From the NCBI GenBank assembly GCA_963726375.1, contig CAVSCE010000009.1, positions 806,001-870,000 of the forward strand: a DNA stretch of 64,000 bases, read 5' to 3'. This stretch comes from UTCFX2 sp963726375 (lineage in GTDB: Bacteria > Chloroflexota > Anaerolineae > Anaerolineales > UBA4823). Position 1 is the first letter of the stretch; each line of letters begins with the position of its first letter. Positions 37,859-46,305 of the stretch are shown in pieces. Below the pieces are notes generated by a model. That model did not search any database and was not told the DNA's origin. It saw nothing but the letters and a program-made list of their open reading frames with translations. The position numbers and the translations under genes were made by a program.

Positions 37859-39244
37859 TTACTTGATCTCAGGCAGACTTGCTGCGGCAATAGATTGCCC
37901 AAGCCTGCGGCTTAACTCATCCGGAAGTTCAAGATGGACGCGATTGGCAACTTCAGGGAATTCACCTTCCAAAACGCGGCGAGCCCCTTCAATGATCAAT
38001 GGTCCACCACTTCCAGATGTGACTCTACCTAATACCTGGACATGGTTCAAATCATAAAAATCAGCATAATGAGCAACAGCATAACCAAGGAAAATACCAA
38101 TACTTTCCCAAATCTGGTGCGCCCCTTCGTGTCCAGCTTCCAGCTTCTCCTGCACGAATAACAGCTTTTGGGCAAGCGATTTACCTTCGGGGATTGAAAT
38201 CCCGGCACGCGGAGCGAGTCTGAACACGCACTGTTGGGACATATACACTGCCCCTACCCCTCGATCGCCAGACCATTCGTCGAGCGCCGCAGTGGGATTA
38301 TAATCAATCGGCGCGAATGCCAGTTCGTTCAGCCAGGTGGTGATGTTCCCTTGTGGGGTCACATATCCGGCAGCCAGGCTGGATCCCATTGCCAATCCAA
38401 GCACCGCATTTTCATTAAGCGACATCGATCCAGCCAACGCTGATACCTCACCGTCATTGACAACCTCCAACGGTACATCAAGCGCCTCCTGGATCCGAAT
38501 GAAAATTCGTCGGACGTCTTCGTACCGCTCAGCCGGAACTCCCCGAAAAAGCGAGGCAACCATCGGGCGATTGTTTATGATAACTCCTGCCGAGCTCCCA
38601 CCCACAGCATCCAACTGCGGTAACTTTCCGGCTGCCAACAGTAGAAGATCCATGATCTTCTGATAATGGTATTCTGGGTTGGATTGATCGCGGGGAAACC
38701 ATTCCATCTCATGGGTGAATATTACCTGGCCATCGATCACGGCCGATACTTTAACATCCGAAGCACCAAGATCGAAACCGATCCGACAGCCGTCAAGGTG
38801 CCTGCCGAGCGTCTGCTGGCTTTCCTTTCCCTCTGGCAATTGTTCTAATGGGAGAGGAATGATCTTAAATGGGCGCTGGTAAATGGTCTCGCCCATAAAA
38901 TGGGAGTCAAAAGCGCGCAAACCTTCCGGCGAATAATTGGTTATGAGATCCTCCACAACCTCGCTTGGACCACCTGCATAGACCTTCCAAGCGCCCCTCT
39001 GCCAGAGTAGAAATTTCAAAATACGTTCAATGTAAAAGGCGTTCGATTCACTCAAAGGATGATTTGGTTTAAATACCTTCGTATCAAACCGAGAGCGTGT
39101 ACCGTCTGCACGTTCCAGGACAAGCGCCAGGGGGTCACCGTCGCCACTCTCCTGCACGATTTGACGGAAAACTCTGTTGTACGAGGCGGCGGGAAGGAAA
39201 TCCAGCTCGAGCGGTGGGATATATCTTGGTCTGACGGGGAGCAT
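37859..39244 (-). CDS. ROK-like sugar kinase with N-terminal extension
   Basis: About 461 residues. A ROK/ASKHA fold starts at about residue 150: RIGFDLGASDVKVSAVIDG (phosphate-1), VGGSSAGVII, then VVNDGEVSALAGSMSL and a large C-terminal half. The family's usual zinc motif CxCGxxGC is absent, so it is not a standard ROK member. The first 150 residues are of no type I recognise. ATG 39244 has AAAGAG upstream. It is the first gene of a minus-strand unit (kinase, deacetylase, URO-D-like), divergent from the sugar ABC transporter at 39535. Confidence 0.62.
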   Translation of the reverse strand: MLPVRPRYIPPLELDFLPAASYNRVFRQIVQESGDGDPLALVLERADGTRSRFDTKVFKPNHPLSESNAFYIERILKFLLWQRGAWKVYAGGPSEVVEDLITNYSPEGLRAFDSHFMGETIYQRPFKIIPLPLEQLPEGKESQQTLGRHLDGCRIGFDLGASDVKVSAVIDGQVIFTHEMEWFPRDQSNPEYHYQKIMDLLLLAAGKLPQLDAVGGSSAGVIINNRPMVASLFRGVPAERYEDVRRIFIRIQEALDVPLEVVNDGEVSALAGSMSLNENAVLGLAMGSSLAAGYVTPQGNITTWLNELAFAPIDYNPTAALDEWSGDRGVGAVYMSQQCVFRLAPRAGISIPEGKSLAQKLLFVQEKLEAGHEGAHQIWESIGIFLGYAVAHYADFYDLNHVQVLGRVTSGSGGPLIIEGARRVLEGEFPEVANRVHLELPDELSRRLGQSIAAASLPEIK

Positions 39245-39287
39245 ATTCTCTTTCAATTGATTTCTCCAAATCAAATAAAACGATGGA

Positions 39288-39316
39288 TTTACAATGTTGA
39301 AAATTGAATTTATAAT
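39288..39316 (+). promoter_or_regulatory. Sigma-70-type promoter of the sugar ABC operon
   Basis: TTTACA (39288-39293), 17 bp, TATAAT (39311-39316). Transcription would start near 39323, giving an untranslated leader of about 210 bases before the binding-protein gene. Confidence 0.65.
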
Positions 39317-39389
39317 GGTCTGAGTGATTCGCCTGATGCGCGATGATGAATACAATAAAGCGCCTGCAGACAGGTGTTACCATCTGAGA

Positions 39390-39414
39390 GCGGTTCGATT
39401 ATACATCGAAACGC
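39390..39414. promoter_or_regulatory. Inverted repeat in the leader of the sugar ABC operon
   Basis: GCGGTTCGAT (39390-39399) and ATCGAAACGC (39405-39414) are inverted with one mismatch around a five-base centre. The size suits a LacI-type operator or a small hairpin. Confidence 0.4.
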
Positions 39415-39534
39415 TTGTTTGTCTGCTTGAATGGGGTGCCAAGGAGGTGATAGATATAATTTAAGTGGATCATTCATTTTAAATAACTACTTTCATGTTT
39501 TCAGTCTATTCACTACTATTCTTAGGAGAAGAAA

Positions 39535-40950
39535 ATGCGTAAATTGATGTTGATTCTAAGCCTGATGCTAACCTTCAGTATGATTTTAGCAGCCTGTGCT
39601 CCTGCAGCCACGCCAGCTCCAGTGGCAACTGAAGCGCCTGCTGAAGCGCCAGCAGCAACCGAAGCCCCAGCCGAACCGCCAGCAGAAGCGCCTGCAGCAA
39701 CGGAAGCACCTGTAGAAGCGCCTGCAGCGACCGAAGCCCCGGCTGAACCGCCCGCAGCAGAGGAAGTCACGCTTACCATAGAAAGCTGGCGCAACGATGA
39801 CCTCGTGATCTGGCAAGACACAATCCTGCCTGCATTCATGGCGAAATACCCGAACATAAAAGTTGAATTCACCCCATCTCCACCCGCTGAATATAACGGC
39901 GTACTTAATACCAAGCTTGAGGGCGGAACCGCAGGGGATCTGATAACCTGTCGGCCTTTTGACGCCTCGCTTGCTCTCTTCGACAGCGGTTACCTGGCAC
40001 CTCTGAATGATCTCGCAGGCATGGCGAACTTTAGCGATGTTGCAAAGAGTGCCTGGATTACCGATGACGGCGCAAATGTATTCTGCGTTCCGATGGCATC
40101 TGTCATTCACGGTTTCTTCTACAACAAGGACGCCTTTACAGCTGCAGGGATAACCGAAGAACCTGTCACTGTCGCAGATTTCCACGCTGCTTTAGACGCG
40201 ATAAAAGCTCAGGGTGACTACAAACCCATTGCCATGGGGACCTCTGATTTGTGGGAAGCGGCCACAATGGGATTTCAAAATATTGGACCCGTCTACTGGA
40301 AAGGCGAAGAAGGCCGGAAAGCACTCCTTGATGGCACCGGTAAATATACAGATCAGCCCTACATTGACACATGGGCTGAGCTTGCCAGTTGGGCGCCCTA
40401 CTTGCCCGAGGGTTTCGAAGCTGTCAAGTACCCCAATTCCCAGGTTCTTTTCACTTCCGGTCAGGCTGCGATTTATCCGACCGGCTCGTGGGAAATTTCT
40501 GTATTCGAGCCAGAAGCAACCTTTGAGTTGGGCATCTTCCCGCCTCCGGTTGTCAACGCCGGCGACACCTGCTACATCAGTGACCACACTGACATCGCAC
40601 TTGGAATGAATGCAGCAACAGCTCATCCCGAAGAAGCAAAGATATTCCTCGAGTGGGTTGCAAGTGCAGAGTTTGCTGAATTGTACAGTAATGCGCTGCC
40701 CGGCTTCTTCTCGCTTTCAAACGAAGCCATCACCCTACAAAACCCACTGGCTCAGGAATTTATGAGTTGGCGCGCCGACTGCGAAGAGACCATACGAAAC
40801 TCGTACCAGATCCTCTCCCGCGGAGAGCCGAACCTTGAGAACGAGCTGTGGCGAGTTAGCGCGGCCGTAATCAATGGGACAATGACGCCCGAACAGGCAG
40901 GTCAGGAAATCCAGGCAGGACTGGATTCCTGGTATAAACCAGGACAGTAA
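39535..40950 (+). CDS. Carbohydrate ABC transporter substrate-binding lipoprotein
   Basis: 471 residues, intact. A lipoprotein signal (LMLTFSMILAACAPAATP) is followed by a 45-residue linker of imperfect ATEAPAE(A/P)PA repeats, then a type I extracellular sugar-binding domain (SBP family 1): ESWRNDDLVIWQDTILPAF, IKVEFTPSPPAEYNGVLNTK, TGSWEISVF and EWVASAEFAELYSNALPGFF. AGGAGAAGAAA precedes ATG. It should deliver an oligosaccharide or sugar to the MalF/MalG-like permeases that follow. No ATPase gene is in this operon, so a shared MsiK-type ATPase is likely. Confidence 0.9.
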   Translation: MRKLMLILSLMLTFSMILAACAPAATPAPVATEAPAEAPAATEAPAEPPAEAPAATEAPVEAPAATEAPAEPPAAEEVTLTIESWRNDDLVIWQDTILPAFMAKYPNIKVEFTPSPPAEYNGVLNTKLEGGTAGDLITCRPFDASLALFDSGYLAPLNDLAGMANFSDVAKSAWITDDGANVFCVPMASVIHGFFYNKDAFTAAGITEEPVTVADFHAALDAIKAQGDYKPIAMGTSDLWEAATMGFQNIGPVYWKGEEGRKALLDGTGKYTDQPYIDTWAELASWAPYLPEGFEAVKYPNSQVLFTSGQAAIYPTGSWEISVFEPEATFELGIFPPPVVNAGDTCYISDHTDIALGMNAATAHPEEAKIFLEWVASAEFAELYSNALPGFFSLSNEAITLQNPLAQEFMSWRADCEETIRNSYQILSRGEPNLENELWRVSAAVINGTMTPEQAGQEIQAGLDSWYKPGQ

Positions 40951-40974
40951 AATCTGTACCGAGTAAGGCTATAT

Positions 40975-41005
40975 AGTCTGACGGCAGAGTTGATGCCGTC
41001 AGACT
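40975..41005 (+). terminator. Stem-loop between binding-protein and permease genes
   Basis: AGTCTGACGGCA (40975-40986) and TGCCGTCAGACT (40994-41005) form a perfect 12-bp stem with a seven-base loop. Following bases are ATTCTCAATTT, not a strong U tract. It probably attenuates or protects the transcript so that more binding protein than permease is made. Confidence 0.6.
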
Positions 41006-41035
41006 ATTCTCAATTTATGAATGGAGAGCGGCCCG

Positions 41036-41962
41036 ATGCAGCAAACACGCGTTCGCAGACCTTTCCCCACCCATTTAATCGTTTTTCTCGCCCCCGCGGT
41101 AATAATTTATTCGATTTTCATGGTTTTCCCCCTGTTGAACTCACTTCGGCTCAGTTTTTATTCGATTGATGTACAAAAACAGGAAATATATGTAGGGCTC
41201 CAAAATTACGTCAAGCTCTTCACTGACCCAAATTTCGAGCCATTCTTCTGGAACGCTTTTAAGAACAACATCATCTTCTTTGCGGTCCACATGGTGGCGC
41301 AGAACCCAATCGGCCTGCTCTTAGCTGTGCTGCTGGCAACCGGTGGCCGTGGAAGAAAGATTTACCGCACTGTCCTGTTCATGCCGACCGTGTTATCTGT
41401 GGTGATCATAGGCTTTATCTGGCAGCTAATCCTTAATCCTTTATGGGGAGTTACAGAGACATTACTTGAGCTCGTAGGATTGGAGGAATTATTTAAACCT
41501 TGGTTGGGATTACCCAGCACTGCGCTGGTAACTGTATCATTAATATCCGTCTGGCAGTTTGTTGGCATCCCGATGATCTTATTTTATACAGCCCTCATCG
41601 GCATCCCTGAGGAATTGCTCGAAGCAGCTCGGGTGGACGGCGCGAACGCCTGGCAGGCTTTCTGGAGGATCGTCTTCCCATTGATCCTGCCAACTCTGGG
41701 GATCGTAACTATTCTCACATTTGTTGGCAACTTCAATGCATTTGATTTGATTTATACAATGAAAGGCGCTAATGCAGGGCCAGCTTTTTCCACAGACATC
41801 ATGGGGACACTGTTTTTCCGTACCTTTTTCGGACAGCAATTACAGTTGGGCAATGTGACGATGGGGGCAACTATTGCAGCTATGATGTTCCTGATCATCC
41901 TGACCGGTGTACTACTTTATATGTTCTTGTGGCAACGGCGTGTTCAAACCTACGAACTGTGA
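41036..41962 (+). CDS. Sugar ABC transporter permease (MalF/UgpA type)
   Basis: About 308 residues, six membrane segments, intact. The EAA motif is EELLEAARVDGANAWQAFWRIVFPLILP, the standard coupling loop of carbohydrate uptake permeases. ATG 41036 is preferred because GGAGAG lies eight bases upstream; an ATG at 41021 lies inside that site. It pairs with the next gene, nine bases downstream. The first 20 residues are cytoplasmic and basic. Confidence 0.9.
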   Translation: MQQTRVRRPFPTHLIVFLAPAVIIYSIFMVFPLLNSLRLSFYSIDVQKQEIYVGLQNYVKLFTDPNFEPFFWNAFKNNIIFFAVHMVAQNPIGLLLAVLLATGGRGRKIYRTVLFMPTVLSVVIIGFIWQLILNPLWGVTETLLELVGLEELFKPWLGLPSTALVTVSLISVWQFVGIPMILFYTALIGIPEELLEAARVDGANAWQAFWRIVFPLILPTLGIVTILTFVGNFNAFDLIYTMKGANAGPAFSTDIMGTLFFRTFFGQQLQLGNVTMGATIAAMMFLIILTGVLLYMFLWQRRVQTYEL

Positions 41963-41971
41963 GGCAACGCG

Positions 41972-42856
41972 ATGACCAATCAAATACCTGATCTCCCCAA
42001 AAAAGGCGGACAACCCTCACGCATTTATATGTTGCGACAATCCTTCAGCCATCTCAGCCCCCATCTTGTGATGGTTTTTTTCAGCATCCTGGCGTTGTTT
42101 CCAATTGTCCTGATTGTGATCAATTCGTTTAAGAAAAAGCCTGCCATCTTCGGCAGCCCATTCAGCCTACCGAACTCAGAAACATTCAGCCTGATCGGAT
42201 ACGTGACGGTCTTCAAACGGGCAGATTTCCTAACCAATTTCCAGAACAGCGTCATTGTGACTGTATTTGCATTGCTGTTAACCTTATTAATCGGTGCGAT
42301 GGCATCCTTCGCTCTATCCGAGTATTCATTCAAGGGCAATTTGTTTTTGGCTCTTTATCTTTCTCTCGGAATCATGATCCCCATTCGTCTCGGAACTGTG
42401 GGCATATTGCGGTTGATGGTATCTCTCAAATTGGTTAATACATTGGTTGCATTGATATTGGTTTATATTGCTCAAGCCTTGCCATTGACTATATTCATAC
42501 TTACCCAATTTATGCGGCAGGTACCGCGAGAAATGAAAGAAGCAGCCCGGCTCGATGGCGCTTCAGAATATCAGGTCTTCGGTATGGTCATCCCTCTGGT
42601 TCGTCCTGCAATCGGTGCAATTGGCATCTTCACAATGATTCCTGTATGGAATGACCTATGGTTTCCTTTGATCCTTGCCCCGAGCTCAAAAACAGCGACA
42701 ATCACCCTGGGCGTACAGCAATTCCTCGGCCAGTTTGTTAGCGATTGGAACGCCGTGCTTTCCTCTCTGACATTGGCGATGATCCCAATCATGATCTTTT
42801 ACCTGATCTTCTCACAGCAAATGATCCGGAGCATCACTGCCGGGGCGGTTAAATAA
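41972..42856 (+). CDS. Sugar ABC transporter permease (MalG/UgpE type)
   Basis: 294 residues, six membrane segments, intact. EAA loop: PREMKEAARLDGASEYQVFGMVIPLVRP. The start follows the stop of the partner permease closely with GAGG seven bases upstream. With the preceding permease it forms the channel. The substrate is set by the binding protein at 39535 and is not known; the co-transcribed oxidoreductases suggest a sugar or inositol-like compound. Confidence 0.9.
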   Translation: MTNQIPDLPKKGGQPSRIYMLRQSFSHLSPHLVMVFFSILALFPIVLIVINSFKKKPAIFGSPFSLPNSETFSLIGYVTVFKRADFLTNFQNSVIVTVFALLLTLLIGAMASFALSEYSFKGNLFLALYLSLGIMIPIRLGTVGILRLMVSLKLVNTLVALILVYIAQALPLTIFILTQFMRQVPREMKEAARLDGASEYQVFGMVIPLVRPAIGAIGIFTMIPVWNDLWFPLILAPSSKTATITLGVQQFLGQFVSDWNAVLSSLTLAMIPIMIFYLIFSQQMIRSITAGAVK

Positions 42857-42870
42857 TAAGGAGATGATCG

Positions 42871-43878
42871 ATGAGGATTGGAATCGTCGGAGCCGGTTTT
42901 ATGGGAAGCATGCACGCTGCAGGCTGGGCGGAAACCCCAGCTCAGATGGTTGGGATCGCTGCAGAGACATGCTCTGAGTGCGAACCTCTAGCCGGCATAT
43001 ACAACCTGGAAATCTTCCCGGATCTGGAAGCTTTGTTGCCGCATGTTGATGTCGTCGACGTGTGCACCCCAACCCATCTGCATGCAGCGATGATCATCCA
43101 AGCTGCAGAAGCCGGGAAGCACGTGATCTGTGAAAAACCGCTATGCCGGACAGTTGAGGAAAGCCGGACGGCAATTCACGCTTGCAGACGAGCTGGAGTG
43201 ATGCTCCTGGTTGCGCATGTCGTCCGCTTCTTCCCGGAATACGCACTGGCAAAAGCTGCCGTTGTTGACGGTCAGATTGGTAAACCAGGCGTTCTTCGCC
43301 TGAGCAGAGGCAGTTTTCGTCCTAAGAAAGAAGTTGGCAACTGGTTCCTTGATGAGGCAAAATCCGGCGGCATCTTGATGGATTTGATGATCCATGATTA
43401 TGATTATGCTCGCTGGATTGCGGGCGATGTAGAAAGCGTCTATGCAAAGAGAATTTCCGCCCATAATCAAGCCGCAGGCGTGGATTATGGCCTGGTCATC
43501 CTGAGACATAAAAGCGGAGGACTGAGTCATATCTCCGGCGCATGGGCTTACCCGCCGCCAACTTTCCGAACACATATCGAGCTGGCCGGAGACGGCGGAT
43601 TGATCGAGTTTGACTCTGATGACACAGCTCCGATCCGCAGTCTCATTGCCAGACCGAAAGGTGAAGCGCCAGACGTTGGACTACCCTCAAGTCCCACCCA
43701 AGAAAGCCCCTATACCACCCAAATTAAAGAATTCTATCTAGCCCTCGCGGAAGGAAGCCAGGTGCGCGTCACCCCTGAGGATGGTCTGGCAGCCGTTCAA
43801 ATTGCCGAGGCAGCCATTCACTCAGCCCAATCCGGTCTGGCGATACAGCTCGAGCCGCTTGAGGAGTTAGGATTATGA
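42871..43878 (+). CDS. Gfo/Idh/MocA-family oxidoreductase
   Basis: 335 residues, intact. The N-terminal Rossmann motif is IGIVGAGFMGSMHAAGW, then VDVVDVCTPTHLHAAMIIQAAEAGKHVICEKP, with the catalytic Lys in EKP and the SGGILMDLMIHDYDY (Asp/His) motif. AAGGAG lies eight bases upstream. The NAD(P)-dependent family oxidises or reduces sugars, inositols or amino-sugar derivatives. It follows the permease genes directly, and its stop overlaps the start of a second member, as expected for two enzymes of one pathway. Confidence 0.9.
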   Translation: MRIGIVGAGFMGSMHAAGWAETPAQMVGIAAETCSECEPLAGIYNLEIFPDLEALLPHVDVVDVCTPTHLHAAMIIQAAEAGKHVICEKPLCRTVEESRTAIHACRRAGVMLLVAHVVRFFPEYALAKAAVVDGQIGKPGVLRLSRGSFRPKKEVGNWFLDEAKSGGILMDLMIHDYDYARWIAGDVESVYAKRISAHNQAAGVDYGLVILRHKSGGLSHISGAWAYPPPTFRTHIELAGDGGLIEFDSDDTAPIRSLIARPKGEAPDVGLPSSPTQESPYTTQIKEFYLALAEGSQVRVTPEDGLAAVQIAEAAIHSAQSGLAIQLEPLEELGL

Positions 43879-44870
43879 AAATTGGAATCTTGAGTTTCGC
43901 CCACCACCACGCCGAAGCCTATATTCAAAATCTGCATGCGATTCCGAATGTAGAATTAGTTGGAGTAGCAGACGAAGATCATGCTCGCGGCCAGCAATTT
44001 GCCGATCAGATATGGGACTCGCTTCTTCAGATCTTATGAGACGCTGCTGGAATCAGGTCCAGACGGAGTTATTATCTGTACAGAAAATTCACGCCATCGT
44101 ACGCTGGTTGAGATGGCAGCCGCCTCTGGCGTGAATGTCCTTTGTGAAAAACCAATCGCGACGACTTTAGCTGATGCGCGTGCTGAAGTTAAAGCCTGCG
44201 AGCAGGCTGGTGTGCTATTCATGACCGCATTTCCGATGCGCTTCAGCCCCCCGCTTCGAGAAGTAAAGAAACTGCTCGATGCAGGCGAATTGGGGAAGGT
44301 ACTACTGCTTCAATGCAACCAACCAGGGTGAACTCCCAACCAAGCATCGCGACGTGGTTTATCGAACCTGAGCTATCAGGCGGTGGGGCGATTATGGATC
44401 ATACGGTTCACCTGCTGGATATCATGCGCTGGTACCTGAAGGACGAAGTCAGAGATATCTATGCGCAATCGAACCGGATTTTCCATGCGGGTGATGTCCA
44501 GGTCGAAACCGGAGCACTGGAAATGCTCACCTTTCGCAGCGGTGTCTTTGCGTCGATTGACGCAAGCTGGTCCCGCCCACCCTATTGGCCTACCTGGGGA
44601 GGCCTGACCTTCGAGATGATTACCGAACACGGGTCGGTAATTGTGGATGGCTTCAAGCAAAACCTGATCGTTTACAGCAATCGTTTGGAGCGACCGACCT
44701 GGCAATTCTGGGGTAGCGACATGAACCAGGCGATGATCGAAGAATTTGTTGCTGCCATTCGCGACCAGCGCCAACCTAGCGTGACAGGCTGGGATGGATA
44801 TCGGGCAGTTGAAGCCACAATCGCAGCTTATCAATCGGCGCAGTCCGGTCAACCAGTTCGGATTAATTAG
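43875..44870 (+). CDS. Gfo/Idh/MocA-family oxidoreductase, frameshifted
   Basis: Span of 332 codons, as the family requires. ATG 43875 overlaps the stop of the previous gene (ATGA). Frame 1 gives KIGILSFAHHHAEAYIQNL and ELVGVADED. After a break near 44010, GVNVLCEKPIATTLADA; then breaks near 44320 and 44350; and GGGAIMDHTVHLLDIMRWYL in the last frame, to GYRAVEATIAAYQSAQSG. The conserved Lys of EKP and the His of DHTVH are kept. Three single-base errors restore a normal protein. Probably acts with the preceding oxidoreductase on the sugar taken up. Confidence 0.8.
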
Positions 44871-44924
44871 ACTTTAGTTCGCTAGGCGAAATCGTTCGAA
44901 CAGCTATGTCAAGATCCTTAAGTC

Positions 44925-44953
44925 TTGACATGGGGATGGCTGTATGCTAAACT
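44925..44953 (+). promoter_or_regulatory. Promoter of the second sugar operon
   Basis: TTGACA (44925-44930), 17 bp, TAAACT (44948-44953; four of six). It drives the URO-D-like gene at 45021 and probably the ABC transporter genes that follow. The operator at 44956 starts two bases after the -10. Confidence 0.65.
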
Positions 44954-44955
44954 AC

Positions 44956-44974
44956 GTTACCGGTAACGGGAACG
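44956..44974. promoter_or_regulatory. LacI-type operator, site A
   Basis: GTTACCGGTAACGGGAACG. The first 12 bases are a perfect palindrome (GTTACCGGTAAC). 17 of 19 positions equal site B at 55896-55914 read on the opposite strand. Placed over the start of transcription, it should block the promoter when occupied by the LacI protein encoded at 55978. Confidence 0.75.
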
Positions 44975-45020
44975 ATAACATCTTCCTACTTCTCGCTCAT
45001 ATGATAACCTGGAGAGACAT

Positions 45021-46112
45021 GTGAAACCTCGTCAGCGTGTTGAAATGGCGCTCCACCACGAGTTGCCAGATCGCTCACCCTTTCAGGTTAGTTTCACTCC
45101 AGAGTTTGCTGAACGGCTGCGTGCAGAGCTGGCGCTTGAAAAAAAAGGTGACCACAACCCACACGGCGGCGGTAACACATATCAGCTCGAAAGAGCAATT
45201 GGCGAGGATATGCTGCTGACATCTGTAGGCTGGGCAAACTCCTATTATCAGAATAAAACGGACTATTTCGACGAGTGGGGAGTCGGCTGGAGAGTGCAAC
45301 CTTATCAGACCCCCTTCGGTGAAGGCCATTATACCGAGATCCACTCCCATCCATTGTCCGATACAAAAGCGATCATCAATTACAAACCACCAGATCCCGA
45401 TCGACCCGAATTATATAAAGACGCCGAATGGACTATCCAGCAATTTCATGACGAATACTGGATTGTTGGTGTGACTGTTACGACGATCTTCGAGACCGCC
45501 TGGGCGTTGCGCGGACTCGAGCAAATCCTCTTTGACATGGCTACAGATACCGACCTTGCCGAGTACTTACTCGACATCCCCTTCCACTATCATCTGACAG
45601 CTGCAAAGAAGCTAGTCGGTCTTGGTGTGGATATGATCTGGATGGGTGATGATGTCGGGGCGCAGAACCGAATGCTGATCTCCCCAAAGATGTGGCGGAG
45701 ATTCTTCAAGCCACGCATGGCAGCCTTTATTCACGAACTCAAGACGATCAATCCCAAGTTAAAAGTGGCTTATCACACGGACGGCAACGTTGAACCGATC
45801 ATCCCTGAGCTGATCGAGATCGGCATCGATGTGCTGAACCCGGTCCAGCCCGCCAGCATGGATCCGGCCAAAATTAAAGTCCAATACGGCGACCGATTTT
45901 GTTTTTGGGGGACAATCGACGAGCAGCACACTCTCCCATTTGGCTCTCCTCAGGATGTCAAAACTGAAGTGATCGACAGGATCCGTACCGTTGGTAAAAG
46001 CGGCGGATTAATTCTTGCCCCAACCCATCATGTCCAGCTGGACACTCCCATGGAAAATTTTCGAGCGATGGTCGACACCATCATCAACACGCCTTGCCGG
46101 GCGATCAACTAA
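45021..46112 (+). CDS. Uroporphyrinogen decarboxylase (URO-D) family protein
   Basis: 363 residues, intact. It opens KPRQRVEMALHHELPDRSPF (superfamily start motif). The middle has WALRGLEQILFDM and VDMIWMGDDVGAQNRMLISP, and the C-terminal part VAYHTDGNVEPIIPELIEIG and LNPVQPASMDP. The YHTDGN segment takes the place of the HxCG zinc motif of MtaA-type methyltransferases, so cobamide methyl transfer is not directly supported. GTG start with GGAGAG five bases upstream. First gene behind operator A. Paralogous to 54648-55709. Reaction unknown. Confidence 0.78.
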   Translation: MKPRQRVEMALHHELPDRSPFQVSFTPEFAERLRAELALEKKGDHNPHGGGNTYQLERAIGEDMLLTSVGWANSYYQNKTDYFDEWGVGWRVQPYQTPFGEGHYTEIHSHPLSDTKAIINYKPPDPDRPELYKDAEWTIQQFHDEYWIVGVTVTTIFETAWALRGLEQILFDMATDTDLAEYLLDIPFHYHLTAAKKLVGLGVDMIWMGDDVGAQNRMLISPKMWRRFFKPRMAAFIHELKTINPKLKVAYHTDGNVEPIIPELIEIGIDVLNPVQPASMDPAKIKVQYGDRFCFWGTIDEQHTLPFGSPQDVKTEVIDRIRTVGKSGGLILAPTHHVQLDTPMENFRAMVDTIINTPCRAIN

Positions 46113-46305
46113 GACGAGAGCACATGCAGGAAATACCTGCAGAATTGGCAGACCCAAAATCCTGGAAATTGGACTGGTTTGAATTCGAGGCGAACAATAG
46201 AATTGGAATTTCGGAGGTGAAAACAGAACAAGTATAATATTAAAACAAGACAGATATTATTAAGGACCAATCCATTTTTCAACAACAGAATGAGGAGAAT
46301 AGAAA

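Noticed and set aside
39625..39765. Tandem repeats that could be taken for a CRISPR or minisatellite
   Set aside because: They are in-frame Ala/Pro/Thr/Glu codons in the linker of a lipoprotein, with no constant spacer units.
46203..46238. Promoter TTGGAA / TATAAT before the second binding-protein gene
   Set aside because: The spacing is 24 bp, too long for sigma-70. The operon promoter at 44925 is the better candidate.
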